Positions 54,030-62,315 of a stretch of DNA of 64,000 nt are shown in pieces; position 1 is the first letter of the stretch, and each line of letters begins with the position of its first letter. Origin of the DNA: Thalassospira profundimaris (GTDB lineage Bacteria > Pseudomonadota > Alphaproteobacteria > Rhodospirillales > Thalassospiraceae); the NCBI RefSeq assembly GCF_003326755.1, contig NZ_JPWH01000010.1, forward strand, positions 124,001-188,000, given 5' to 3'. The position numbers were made by a program, and so were the translations under genes. The notes under the pieces were generated by a model. The model did no database searches. It saw only the letters and a list, made by a program, of their open reading frames with translations, and was not told the DNA's origin.

Positions 54030-54307
54030 TAGTGATAATCCTCGAATGTCAGGACGGTTACATCATGGCCATCCCAAGTGAAGGTTATGCACCAGTTTCC
54101 AGACACGTGCATGGAATACTGGCCTTTTCGATTTCCTTTCAGGGAGTGAAAGTTTTTTACTCCGTGGCAATCTTTCAGGTCCGAGATGCTATCCAGATGG
54201 TCCAGGATCATAAGTGCATTTTTATGATATTGTTTGCCGATGTGCTTGGTGGTTCCATCTTCAAACAATTCCAGCAGCCCTTGTTCTTGTATCGCTGCTA
54301 AAGCCAT
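54029..54307 (-). CDS. higB: HigB-type toxin (RelE family)
   Basis: The 92-aa protein is a RelE-fold ribosome-dependent mRNA interferase. The family pattern is visible in the C-terminal part (NFHSLKGNRKGQYSMHVSGN, then WCITFTWDGHDVTVLTFEDYH in two parts), with basic and aromatic residues where the HigB active site lies. It is the first gene of the operon. The start is preceded by a purine-rich GGGGGAAT. Confidence 0.93.
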   Translation of the reverse strand: MALAAIQEQGLLELFEDGTTKHIGKQYHKNALMILDHLDSISDLKDCHGVKNFHSLKGNRKGQYSMHVSGNWCITFTWDGHDVTVLTFEDYH

Positions 54308-54326
54308 TGGCGATTCCCCCTTGGAA

Positions 54327-54385
54327 TTACCAAAATGGTAAATTTTGTCGACGCTGGCGTCAACAGGAATTTACCAATTTAGTAA
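54327..54385 (-). promoter_or_regulatory. HigBA promoter with two operator copies
   Basis: Read on the minus strand, TTGACG (54358-54363) and TACCAT (54335-54340) are 17 bases apart. One operator (TTACCA-AAA-TGGTAA on the plus strand, 54327-54341) covers the -10, and a second (TTACCA-ATT-TAGTAA, 54371-54385) lies just upstream of the -35, 44 bases from the first. Confidence 0.75.
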
Positions 54386-54691
54386 ATGCTGTTTTCTGAG
54401 CCGACCGAACGGATGGTTTGTGCCACACAAAGCCCATATTTCCAGTTTTTCGGCATGTGACATGGTGGCGCGTGGAAAGTTCTGACGCATCGAATTTATT
54501 GTCGTTTCTCTCTTATAAATTGATTACATAGAACCAATATCTCCTAATATTAGTGGTGTTTGCGAATATGCACGTTGATATCGTCGCTGTCAGGCGCGGT
54601 GCAGCGTGTGTGTTTGTGCATGCGTGTGGTGCCATAGCAATGTGTGCTTCGGTGCAAAAGCATGGGTGTCATCGACCTGGGGAGGGTTCAA
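54386..54691. other. Intergenic region between HigB and the PAS receptor
   Basis: About 300 bases, AT-rich in the middle, followed by a T/G-rich run (54580-54660). The frame upstream of the receptor is open from 54644 but does not extend a domain. It should hold the receptor promoter; no sigma-28 motif is evident. Confidence 0.5.
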
Positions 54692-56389
54692 ATGTTAGGT
54701 ATTGGTTCAGATGCGGCACATATTCTAGAGGCGATCAAAAGGTCCCAGGGCACCATCGAATTCACCCTTGACGGGACGATTACGGATGCCAACGAAAAAT
54801 TCCTGTCGTTAATGGGATACGGGCTTGGTGAGGTGGTTGGGCAGAAACACAGTATTTTTGTTCATCCTGATGATGCAAAATCGGCCGACTATCAGGATTT
54901 CTGGCGCCGTTTGCGGGGCGGGGAGTCGTTTAGTGCCGTATTTCGCCGGATTGCCAAAGGGGGTCGCGAGGTTTGGATCCAGGCAACCTATAATGCGGTT
55001 CTCGATCGCAAGGGAAATCCCTGCAAGGTTTTCAAGGTCGCGACCGACGTCACCGCAAGCCGGTTGTTGGCAGCCGACCATGCCGGGCAGGTGGACGCCA
55101 TTCGCCGATCCCAGGCGGTGATCGAATTTGATCTTGCGGGGAACATCCTGAATGCAAATGATCATTTTTTATCGGCAATGGGCTACCGGATTGATGAGAT
55201 AAAAGGTCGGCATCATCGTATTTTTGTCGATGGCGTCTATGCAGAGAGCAAGGAATATGCCGATTTCTGGCGCCGTCTTGCCGCCGGGGAGTATTTAAGC
55301 GGGGAATATCAGCGTTACGGTAAAAACGGACGCGAAATCTGGATTCAGGCAACCTATAACCCGATTTTTGATATGGCCGGACGCCCCTTCAAGGTGGTGA
55401 AATACGCATTGGACGTGACAGATGCCAAGAAAAAGGCCATGGACCATGCGGCCCAAATCGAGGCCGTGCATAAGGTCGAGGCCGCGATTTCATTTGATAT
55501 GAATGGCAAAATTCTGGATGCGAACAAGCTGTTTCTTGATCTTATGGGCTATCGCCTTGAGGAGATCAAAGGCAAGCATCATCAGATGTTTGTCAGCAAG
55601 GAAATGGCACAAAGTTCTGAATACAAAACATTCTGGGACACGCTAAAGGGCGGACAATTTCTGGTTTCCGATTTTAAACGCATTGCAAAAGGCGGTAAAG
55701 AAGTCTGGATTCATGGCAGTTACAATCCGGTTTTTGATTTGAATGGCAAACCGTTCAAGGTGGTCAAGTTTGCATCTGACATCACCGCGAATATCCGTGC
55801 GCGTAACGTTTTGCAGGAACTGGCAGAGGGATCGTCTGAAAGTGCGGAACTGATTGCCAGCGCGTCAGAAGAAATGCTCGCATCGATCCGCGAAATCAGC
55901 AGCAACATGTTTAAAACCAAGGCTATCGCCGATGAAATCGTCACCAAAAGTGATGCGGCGGAAAATGTCCGGCTGGATCTTGAACAGACATCCGGGGCAA
56001 TGGAAGGTGTTGTCGATATTATCCGCACGTTGGCCGAGCAGGTCAATTTGCTGGCCCTGAATGCCACAATTGAAGCAGCCCGTGCCGGTGATGCCGGAAA
56101 GGGATTTGCCGTGGTTGCAGGCGAAGTGAAAAACCTGGCAACCCAGACAGCGAAGGCAACAGATGAAATTTCAGCCCAGATCGACGCCATGCAGCAAATC
56201 ACCAGCCGTGTCACCAACTCGACACGGGATATTTCGGAATCAGCAGGTTCCGTGGCGGATTATGTGAATGCCGTGGCCTCGGCAATCGAGGAACAAACGG
56301 CCGTAACCCACGATATTTCCCGCAATATCGAGGTTGTCTTCCGGGGTATAGTCGAACTGACAGATTGTGTGCGCGGAGTTGCAAAATAG
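54692..56389 (+). CDS. Soluble chemoreceptor with three tandem PAS domains
   Basis: The 565-aa protein has no membrane helix. Three PAS-plus-PAC units of about 122 residues occupy residues 8-122, 130-244 and 252-366; each ends in a close copy of FKVVK-A-D-T. An MCP signalling domain (about 375-565, tip near [18 protein letters not shown]) follows. This is the layout of cytoplasmic redox or energy sensors such as BdlA. PAS sensors of this type often bind FAD or haem, but no ligand can be assigned. Start follows GGGGAGGG. Confidence 0.93.
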   Translation: MLGIGSDAAHILEAIKRSQGTIEFTLDGTITDANEKFLSLMGYGLGEVVGQKHSIFVHPDDAKSADYQDFWRRLRGGESFSAVFRRIAKGGREVWIQATYNAVLDRKGNPCKVFKVATDVTASRLLAADHAGQVDAIRRSQAVIEFDLAGNILNANDHFLSAMGYRIDEIKGRHHRIFVDGVYAESKEYADFWRRLAAGEYLSGEYQRYGKNGREIWIQATYNPIFDMAGRPFKVVKYALDVTDAKKKAMDHAAQIEAVHKVEAAISFDMNGKILDANKLFLDLMGYRLEEIKGKHHQMFVSKEMAQSSEYKTFWDTLKGGQFLVSDFKRIAKGGKEVWIHGSYNPVFDLNGKPFKVVKFASDITANIRARNVLQELAEGSSESAELIASASEEMLASIREISSNMFKTKAIADEIVTKSDAAENVRLDLEQTSGAMEGVVDIIRTLAEQVNLLALNATIEAARAGDAGKGFAVVAGEVKNLATQTAKATDEISAQIDAMQQITSRVTNSTRDISESAGSVADYVNAVASAIEEQTAVTHDISRNIEVVFRGIVELTDCVRGVAK

Positions 56390-56478
56390 GCCGATTTCCC
56401 GGCTGTTTGGTTGCCGTTATCCGGACATGATCTGTGTGCAGACTGTCCGTCTTTGCAGCAGCAGGGATGGGTGGTCAC

Positions 56479-57300
56479 ATGGCTGGAAAGCAGGGTTTAT
56501 GGATTGTTGCGGCACTATGTGTGCTGGCGGGCGCGATGGGTGCGAAGGCCGGGGAGGTGGTGTCGCCAACGGTGCAAGCGGCCTCTCCCGATGCCGTTTC
56601 CCGGGGAAATTTTGGTCCGTTCGTCCGTTCCCTGAATGACCGTGCCTATGGCTATCAGCTTGTGCCGGACCCGGCTGTGTCCGCTGACGGGGCAGGGAGT
56701 GGTAAACCCGCCCGGATTGTTGAAAAATTCGAGGTGCGCCCCGGTGATTGCGGCGGCGATAACGCGATTGATTGCGGGCGTGATCGCGAACGCTCCGAAT
56801 TAAGCGAGCGGGGCGGGCGGAACCCTGCCGGAAGCACATACTGGTATCGTTGGTCGCTTTATATCCCCACTGATTTTGTTGATGTCAGCCCGACCAAGGT
56901 TGCACTGGGACAGTTCCATCAGGAAGGCAGCCATCCGGCCTGGATGTTTGAGGTAGACGGGGCTGGCTATCATCTTGATGATCATGTGACGGGGCGCAAA
57001 CCGCGTTATCATACCCTGATCAAGGCGGGAGCCCTGCGCGGGCGCTGGCATGACATTGTTGTTTTCGCTCGCTGGTCAAAGGACAGCAGCGGGATTTTAA
57101 GGGTGTGGGCCGATAACGACCTGAAATTTGACTATCAGGGGCCCACAATGACCGCCGAAAAGATTTATTTTAAATACGGTCTCTACAGGTCCTTTGTTTC
57201 GCGTTATCAAAATGCCAATGAAACCGATAAAGTCCCGGCACAAACCGTATATTTCACCAATGTGAGGCGGGCGAACAGCCGTGAAGGTTTGGAACCGTAA
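56479..57300 (+). CDS. Heparin-lyase-I-like polysaccharide lyase
   Basis: The 273-aa exported protein has a signal peptide (AGKQGLWIVAALCVLAG) and a jelly-roll-like domain. The central stretch with RERSELSERGGRN, STYWYRWSLYIPTDF, KVALGQFHQEG and YFKYGLYRS fits the heparin lyase I/PL-type family. It is likely to act on an acidic polysaccharide in the periplasm or outside. No transporter or other carbohydrate gene is adjacent. The true substrate is unknown and the assignment is by motif. Confidence 0.68.
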   Translation: MAGKQGLWIVAALCVLAGAMGAKAGEVVSPTVQAASPDAVSRGNFGPFVRSLNDRAYGYQLVPDPAVSADGAGSGKPARIVEKFEVRPGDCGGDNAIDCGRDRERSELSERGGRNPAGSTYWYRWSLYIPTDFVDVSPTKVALGQFHQEGSHPAWMFEVDGAGYHLDDHVTGRKPRYHTLIKAGALRGRWHDIVVFARWSKDSSGILRVWADNDLKFDYQGPTMTAEKIYFKYGLYRSFVSRYQNANETDKVPAQTVYFTNVRRANSREGLEP

Positions 57301-57404
57301 AACGCCCTATTCTTTTGGCGGGTAGGATTGTCCATTTGCGACTCTTCCCAATATTTCAATAACTTGGCATGTTTCGCCGGTTTTGATTTTTGGGGGAACG
57401 TTTT

Positions 57405-57890
57405 GTGAAAACACGTATTATGGTCTTTATGGCCTGTCTGGTTCTTGGGGCCTGTTCAACGGCAATTGAAACGCGCACGGCCATGCCGCAAAACATTCAG
57501 CACGATCTGGTTGTTGATGAGGTCGTGGTTTCGGCAGAAAAGTCGGTCAAGATCGAGCAATCGGCACTGGACCGCCTGAAAACGGCTGTCGAAAATGGCT
57601 TTGCGGCCCAAATCAGCGGAACGCAACCTGTGCATGTTTCGCTGAATGTAAAGGATTTCAAAATCCAGAGCGAGGCCGGACGCCTGTTTCTGGGGGCCTT
57701 TATGGGGGCAAATTACATGGATGTCCGTGTTGTCGTTACCAGTGATGCCGGTATGACCCTTGCGGAATTTGATGTCCGTCGCGAAAGCAATCCGGGCGGG
57801 TATGGCGCGTTTTACAGCCAGACTGATGCGACGGTCGATGAAACGGCAGAGGGGATTGTCAATGCCGTGATGGGCAAGACAGGCGGCTGA
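57405..57890 (+). CDS. Lipoprotein of unknown function
   Basis: A 161-aa protein with a lipobox (LVLGAC) after a short basic N-terminus, so it is lipid-anchored. The rest alternates beta and helical segments (HVSLNVKDFKIQSEAG, LGAFMGANYMDVRVVV). I do not recognise the family. The GTG at 57405 follows GGGGGAA and is preferred to a TTG 15 bases upstream. A terminator follows. Confidence 0.7.
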   Translation: MKTRIMVFMACLVLGACSTAIETRTAMPQNIQHDLVVDEVVVSAEKSVKIEQSALDRLKTAVENGFAAQISGTQPVHVSLNVKDFKIQSEAGRLFLGAFMGANYMDVRVVVTSDAGMTLAEFDVRRESNPGGYGAFYSQTDATVDETAEGIVNAVMGKTGG

Positions 57891-57958
57891 GAATTCCAAA
57901 AATAGGGCCGGTTGCTGATATTATCCGATAAGGGTAAAACAGGAACCGGCAATAAAAA

Positions 57959-57996
57959 GCGCGGTGTACCGGGGGTACGGATACCGCGTTTTTTGT
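57959..57996. terminator. Bidirectional terminator
   Basis: Stem cgcggt/accgcg with an inner gtacc/ggtac pairing; TTTTTT follows on the plus strand and a T-rich run on the minus strand. It separates the lipoprotein and the convergent YitT gene. Confidence 0.8.
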
Positions 57997-58005
57997 TGTG
58001 GGTGC

Positions 58006-58707
58006 TTAGCGGGCGGTAAAATACCGTCCCGGTCGATGATTAAGCGCGATGATCAGGTTAAGAACCGCCGCCCCGGCAAGCGATAACAACACCTTGTCAA
58101 AGGGCAGGATAAACAGCGCACACACCATGATGGTCGTATCGATGCCAAGCTGGAAATAACCCGCGCGAATGCCGTGATGTTCCTGCAAATAAAGGGCCAG
58201 AATATTGATGCCGCCCAATCCGGCACGGTGGCGAAACAGCATTAACAAGCCAACCCCCATCAGGCCGCCGCCAATCAGCGCGGCATAAAGCGGGTGCAGG
58301 TTTTCAATATCGATCCATAGCGGGGTTAACCGTGAAAACGCCGAAACCAGACCCACGGCAACAAAGGTTTTAAGGGTAAATTCCCAGCCCATCCGTTTAA
58401 AGGACAGCCAGTAAAACGGCAGGTTAAGGGCAAAGAAAACAATGCCAAAACCAAGGCCGCTGGCATGATGGATCAACAAGGCCGCCCCGGCGGTACTGCC
58501 GGTAATCAGGATCGCCTGTGAATAGAGCGTGACACCCAGCGCGACAATCATTGTGCCAAGAACCAGGGCCAGCGCATCTTCATATTTGCGATGCGCGATG
58601 GTTTGGTGTGATGTCCTCGTCTCTGTGTCGGCTTTTGCCGGTTTTACGTCGTTCGAATCAATCGCGGGGGCGGCTTGCTTGTGATGTATATCGGCCATTG
58701 CCATCAT
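58006..58707 (-). CDS. YitT-family membrane protein
   Basis: The 233-aa protein has five to six membrane helices and the YitT segment GVTLYSQAILITGSTAGAALL, then GFGIVFFALNLPFYWLSF. The N-terminal 45 residues are hydrophilic and extra to the family. The function of YitT proteins is not established. Three ATGs in tandem (58707, 58704 and 58698) follow an unclear ribosome site, so the first is chosen. Confidence 0.85.
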   Translation of the reverse strand: MMAMADIHHKQAAPAIDSNDVKPAKADTETRTSHQTIAHRKYEDALALVLGTMIVALGVTLYSQAILITGSTAGAALLIHHASGLGFGIVFFALNLPFYWLSFKRMGWEFTLKTFVAVGLVSAFSRLTPLWIDIENLHPLYAALIGGGLMGVGLLMLFRHRAGLGGINILALYLQEHHGIRAGYFQLGIDTTIMVCALFILPFDKVLLSLAGAAVLNLIIALNHRPGRYFTAR

Positions 58708-58816
58708 CAATCATAAATTACGTGATGATGGATGTTACGCATTTCGCATATGCGAAACAAGGGCGGAGGCTTTGCCGGAAAATATTTGCCGGTTTCTGCC
58801 CTAAATCGTTGTTGAA

Positions 58817-58850
58817 ACGCAAAAGACCGGCCGTTGAAGGGCCGGTCTCG
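58817..58850 (-). terminator. Terminator after the aldo/keto reductase
   Basis: A perfect 9-bp stem (agaccggcc with ggccggtct) is followed by TTTT on the minus strand. Confidence 0.8.
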
Positions 58851-58876
58851 GGTGTTTTTGTGCTGCAACAGTTGGA

Positions 58877-59707
58877 TCAGGCGGCGTCATCCCATTCAGG
58901 GGCGAAATCCGGGTCAATCAATCGGCCGTCGGGGCGGGCGAGATTGTGGATTGTTGCCATTTCGTCATCGCTTAGCTCAAAATCGAAAATATCGAAATTG
59001 GACTTGGCATTTTTGGGCGAGCCCGATTTGGGAATGGCCATGACATTGTCCTGCTGCAAAAGCCAGCGCAATGTTACCTGGGTGGCGGACTTGCCGTGTT
59101 CCTTGCCAATCGCAACCAGCGTATCGTCCTTTAGCACAGTGGCACGTGCCAGCGGGCAATAGGCGGTTAGCAGCATGTCGTGTTCTTTCAGGCAATCCAG
59201 CACTTTTTGTTGCGACAGATACGGGTGGTATTCGACCTGGTTACATAAAAGCGGCAGGTTGCTGTAATTGACCGCCTTTTTGATCAGGGCGGTGGGGAAG
59301 TTGGAAATGCCAATATGTTTGGTCATGCCCAGATTGCGCACCTCGTTAAGGGCGGCAATGGTTTCTTCCAGCGGGATCTCGTCATTGGGCCAATGCAGCA
59401 GCAGCAGGTCTACATGGTCAAGGTCCAGCTTGCGCAGCGATTCAACAACCGATGTCTGCAAGTCGCCACTTTGGAACTTGTCATACCAGACCTTGGTGGT
59501 CAGAAAATAATCGTCGCGCGAAAGGCCGCTTGCCTTGAGGCCGCGCCCGACACCGTCCTCGTTATGATACATTTGGGCGGTGTCAAAATGGCGATAGCCA
59601 ATCTCGGCTGCCTTTGCCACCATCGTTTCGGCCGCAGCGGAATCCAGCTCGAATGTCCCAAAGCCAAGCGCAGGTATTGAAACGCCGTGAATGTCACGTG
59701 TGATCAT
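58877..59707 (-). CDS. Aldo/keto reductase (2,5-diketo-gluconate reductase type)
   Basis: The 276-aa TIM-barrel enzyme has the AKR catalytic set: Asp in RHFDTAQMYHNE, the lysine in LTTKVWYDKF and the histidine in LLLHWPND, with the NADPH segment IPKSGSPKNAK at the C-terminal side. It reduces aldehydes or ketones with NADPH. A perfect inverted repeat lies 117 bases upstream and may be its operator. No regulator gene is adjacent. Confidence 0.93.
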   Translation of the reverse strand: MITRDIHGVSIPALGFGTFELDSAAAETMVAKAAEIGYRHFDTAQMYHNEDGVGRGLKASGLSRDDYFLTTKVWYDKFQSGDLQTSVVESLRKLDLDHVDLLLLHWPNDEIPLEETIAALNEVRNLGMTKHIGISNFPTALIKKAVNYSNLPLLCNQVEYHPYLSQQKVLDCLKEHDMLLTAYCPLARATVLKDDTLVAIGKEHGKSATQVTLRWLLQQDNVMAIPKSGSPKNAKSNFDIFDFELSDDEMATIHNLARPDGRLIDPDFAPEWDDAA

Positions 59708-59823
59708 GGTGCGTATCCCCTGTTGTTTGATTGTGGTTTGCCCTGCTGATGCACAAATGCGTTTCTTTTGCGGCGCATCATTCCGGGTGCACGGGCATTT
59801 ATTCCGACTTTAAGTTGAGAGTT

Positions 59824-59842
59824 AGTTCAGATCAACTGAACT
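59824..59842. promoter_or_regulatory. Perfect 7-bp inverted repeat upstream of the reductase
   Basis: AGTTCAG (59824-59830) and CTGAACT (59836-59842) are exact reverse complements with a 5-base spacer. It resembles a dimeric repressor site, but no regulator can be named. Confidence 0.5.
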
Positions 59843-59921
59843 GCAACCTGTACAGGGGAATGAGAAGGCCATACGTGCCGTAAAACACATGCCTGAAGCA
59901 GGCCCAAGTGGCATTTTCACA

Positions 59922-59955
59922 AGAAAAAAGCCGGCCGTGAATGCGGCGACCGGCT
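59922..59955 (-). terminator. Terminator of the hisI-CobW operon
   Basis: On the minus strand agccgg pairs with ccggct across a GC-rich loop, then TTTTTTC follows. It lies about 120 bases after the CobW-family stop. Confidence 0.7.
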
Positions 59956-60071
59956 ATAAAGTTTCAGGACTTAGAGTGAGGCTGTATCAAGCCTCCCGTA
60001 ATCTGACAGATAAGAATCCCCTATACGTTGATATGCGTCAAATTACAGAAAATATGCGGTATTTCGCAGGA

Positions 60072-61256
60072 TTAAGCCTGATGATGCGTATTCGTGTCCG
60101 ATGTCTCGGCAATGGCGGCATTGAGCTGCAAGAGTGATTGCCGAATAACCTCCGGCCCCAGATCACGGGTGATAAAAACCAGTTTGGAGCGATGGTCATC
60201 ATCGGGCCAGGCGGGCAGGGTTGCGGGGGGATGAAATATATGTTGCACCGCATGAATGGCGACCGGGCACTCCTCTCCCACCAGATTAAGGATGCCTTTG
60301 ATGCGCAAAAGATTCTCGCCGCGCATCTGGGTAAAAATCTCCGCCCAGGTCACAAAGGCATCCCAGTGTAGCGGTTCGTCGAATGTCAGGCAGAAAGACG
60401 AAATATGGTCATCATGGCGGTTTACATCATGATGATGGGCGTGATGGTGGTCATGTTCATCATGGCTGTGATCGTGATGATGGTCATCATCGTGGGCGTG
60501 TTCATGCTCATGCTCATGCTCATGCTCATGCTCATGCTCATGGCTGTGGTCATGATCATGGTTGTCCGAATAGGCTTCTTCACGCAGCCATTTTTGCACA
60601 TCCAGCGATTTGCTTTCCGGGTTGTAAAGCCCGGCGTTAAACAGTTTTTCGGGTTCGACCTGACCCATGGGCACCCGGTAGCGCGGCGCGGCAGGGTTGA
60701 GCTTGTGCAGCCGATCTTCCAGGGTCATCAGGGTTTCTTCGGTTGCCAAATCGGCCTTGGTGATCAGAATACGGTCCGCCACGGCGGCCTGTTTGACACT
60801 TTCCATATGATCATCAAGCTGCCCGTTGCCATAAACGCCGTCCACCGTGGCAACAACGCTATCGAGGCGGAATTTGTTGGTCAGAAGCGGGTCCGTCATC
60901 AGGGTGTGCAGGATCGGGGCCGGGTCGGCCAGGCCGGTGGTTTCAATCACCACGCGGTCAAAAGCGGCGACTTCGCCCCGCACACGGCGCACAAACAAAT
61001 CGCGCAACCCGTTAATCAGATCGCCGCGCACCGAACAGCAAATGCAGCCGGAATTAAGCAGCATCACATCTTCGGAAACTTCCTGCACCAGCAAATGATC
61101 CAGGCCGATCTCGCCAAATTCATTAATCAGAACGGCGGTATTGCCCATATCCTTGTGCGCAAGAAGGGCATTTAACAGCGTTGTTTTGCCGCTGCCCAAA
61201 AAGCCGGTAATAACGGTGACGGCGATCCGTTCGTTCTGTTCATTGCCAAGGGCCAT
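60072..61256 (-). CDS. CobW-family (COG0523) zinc chaperone GTPase with His-rich linker
   Basis: The 394-aa protein has Walker A GFLGSGKTT (18-26), the CxCC metal motif GCICC (C71, C73, C74), and the guanine-specific TKAD. A histidine-rich linker (about 232-284), built of EH and HD repeats, precedes the C-terminal CobW domain. This is the layout of ZNG1/YeiR-type proteins that deliver zinc. It follows hisI with 51 bases and lies near zur-znuCB behind a shared Zur box, so it is expected to be made when zinc is low. The client protein is not known. Confidence 0.93.
   Translation of the reverse strand: MALGNEQNERIAVTVITGFLGSGKTTLLNALLAHKDMGNTAVLINEFGEIGLDHLLVQEVSEDVMLLNSGCICCSVRGDLINGLRDLFVRRVRGEVAAFDRVVIETTGLADPAPILHTLMTDPLLTNKFRLDSVVATVDGVYGNGQLDDHMESVKQAAVADRILITKADLATEETLMTLEDRLHKLNPAAPRYRVPMGQVEPEKLFNAGLYNPESKSLDVQKWLREEAYSDNHDHDHSHEHEHEHEHEHEHEHAHDDDHHHDHSHDEHDHHHAHHHDVNRHDDHISSFCLTFDEPLHWDAFVTWAEIFTQMRGENLLRIKGILNLVGEECPVAIHAVQHIFHPPATLPAWPDDDHRSKLVFITRDLGPEVIRQSLLQLNAAIAETSDTNTHHQA
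60502..60543 (-). repeat. Hexanucleotide repeat in the CobW-family gene
   Basis: Six perfect copies of tcatgc on the plus strand (60502-60537) plus one imperfect copy encode alternating Glu-His on the minus strand. Copy number can change by slippage in whole codons, which would alter the length of the metal-binding tail without a frameshift. Confidence 0.85.
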
Positions 61257-61307
61257 GATATTGCCTTTCGCGCGTGGTGAGGGGCAGGGGACGTTTAACG
61301 ATGCAGG

Positions 61308-61709
61308 TTATTTTTGGGTGCCATACAGGTCTTCGGTGGAAATTTCCGGCTCGGCAATAATGGTTTCCACCCCGTTGCGGACGGCAAAATAAAAGCAGTT
61401 GCGCCGCCCGGTGTGGCAGGCAACCCCTTTTTGATCCACCTGCACCAAAATCGTGTCCTGGTCACAGTCATAGCGGAAATCCACCAGATGCTGTTCCTGG
61501 CCGGAGCTTTCGCCCTTGCGCCACAATTTGCCGCGTGAACGGGAAAAATAACACACGCGCCCGGTGCTCAGCGTCTCGATCACGGCCTCTCGGTTCATCC
61601 AGGCCATCATCAAAACTTCGCCGCTGTCATGCTGTTGGGCAATGGCCGGGATCAATCCCTGTTCGTTGAATGTCAAACGGTCGGCAATTGCGGCAGGGGC
61701 GTTGGTCAT
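61308..61709 (-). CDS. hisI: Phosphoribosyl-AMP cyclohydrolase
   Basis: The 133-aa enzyme opens the adenine ring of PR-AMP in histidine synthesis. Metal ligands are intact: Asp81, Asp83 and Asp85 (YDCDQD), zinc cysteines C82, C98 (GVACHTG) and C105 (RRNCFYF). The start at 61709 is the first Met before the folded domain; an upstream frame (to 61874) overlaps the promoter. It forms an operon with the CobW-family gene and is divergent from zur, so it is likely a zinc-responsive copy. Whether another hisI exists elsewhere is not visible. Confidence 0.93.
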   Translation of the reverse strand: MTNAPAAIADRLTFNEQGLIPAIAQQHDSGEVLMMAWMNREAVIETLSTGRVCYFSRSRGKLWRKGESSGQEQHLVDFRYDCDQDTILVQVDQKGVACHTGRRNCFYFAVRNGVETIIAEPEISTEDLYGTQK

Positions 61710-61760
61710 GGTTGCGGGCTCCGGTCGTAGGGTGGTGTAAATTGTTTGTTGGCGCTTGAC

Positions 61761-61783
61761 GAAATGATATAATATAACACTTG
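61761..61783. promoter_or_regulatory. Zur box between hisI and zur
   Basis: GAAATGATATAATATAAC followed by ACTTG matches the general Zur pattern (GAAATGTTATA, then a mirrored half) with few mismatches. It overlaps a TATAAT at 61768-61773, so zinc-loaded Zur should repress both divergent operons. Confidence 0.8.
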
Positions 61784-61838
61784 AAGAAAAGCGATCCCCA
61801 ATCGCGACAGAATAGACACAAGTCACCAGGAACACGCA

Positions 61839-62315
61839 ATGACGGACCTTTTCCCCGAAAAGGGGCATGATCACGGTCGCTGTATTGACAGCGCCCTTCG
61901 GCAGGCAGAAGACGTTGCCGAAGCCAATAATGCCCGCTTTACCGACATGCGTCGCCGTGTTTTCACCCTGATCTGGCAGTCACACAAAGCAATTACCGCC
62001 TACGAATTGCTGGATTCCCTGCAGGCCGAAGGGGTGCGCGCCCAGCCACCAACGGTATATCGGGCGCTGGAATTTCTGGTGGGTCTTGGATTGATCCACC
62101 GTATTGAATCGCTCAATGCCTATTTTGGCTGCGATATGCCGCACCACGAACATTTGGGGCAGTATTTCATTTGCCGCAATTGTGGCCGTGTCGCCGAGGC
62201 CGTGAATGACGACATGAGCAGTGCCGTTCATGCTGCGGCCCGTGCCGTTGGTTTCCGTATTGAGGCCACAACCATAGAAATCAAGGGGTTATGCCATGAC
62301 TGCGCCACTCATTGA
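61839..62315 (+). CDS. zur: Zinc uptake regulator Zur (Fur family)
   Basis: The 158-aa Fur-family repressor has a winged helix (about 35-90; PPTVYRALEFLVGLGLIHRI) and the dimerisation domain with structural zinc cysteines C112, C115, C152 and C155. The sensing site includes HHEH (102-105). The znuC partner and the Zur box identify it as a zinc rather than iron regulator. Its stop overlaps znuC by 20 bases, so they are translated together. Confidence 0.93.
   Translation: MTDLFPEKGHDHGRCIDSALRQAEDVAEANNARFTDMRRRVFTLIWQSHKAITAYELLDSLQAEGVRAQPPTVYRALEFLVGLGLIHRIESLNAYFGCDMPHHEHLGQYFICRNCGRVAEAVNDDMSSAVHAAARAVGFRIEATTIEIKGLCHDCATH

Larger units (their letters stand above)
59708..60071. other. Intergenic region with operator-like repeat and terminator
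   Basis: About 360 bases between the reductase and the CobW-type gene. It contains an inverted repeat (59824-59842) and a minus-strand terminator (59922-59955), both listed separately. No further gene is seen. Confidence 0.5.

Noticed and set aside
60405..61175. A 256-codon plus-strand frame with many Met/Val repeats opposite the CobW gene
   Set aside because: It is the reverse of the His-rich tail repeat and lacks a ribosome site; the minus-strand gene has full motifs.
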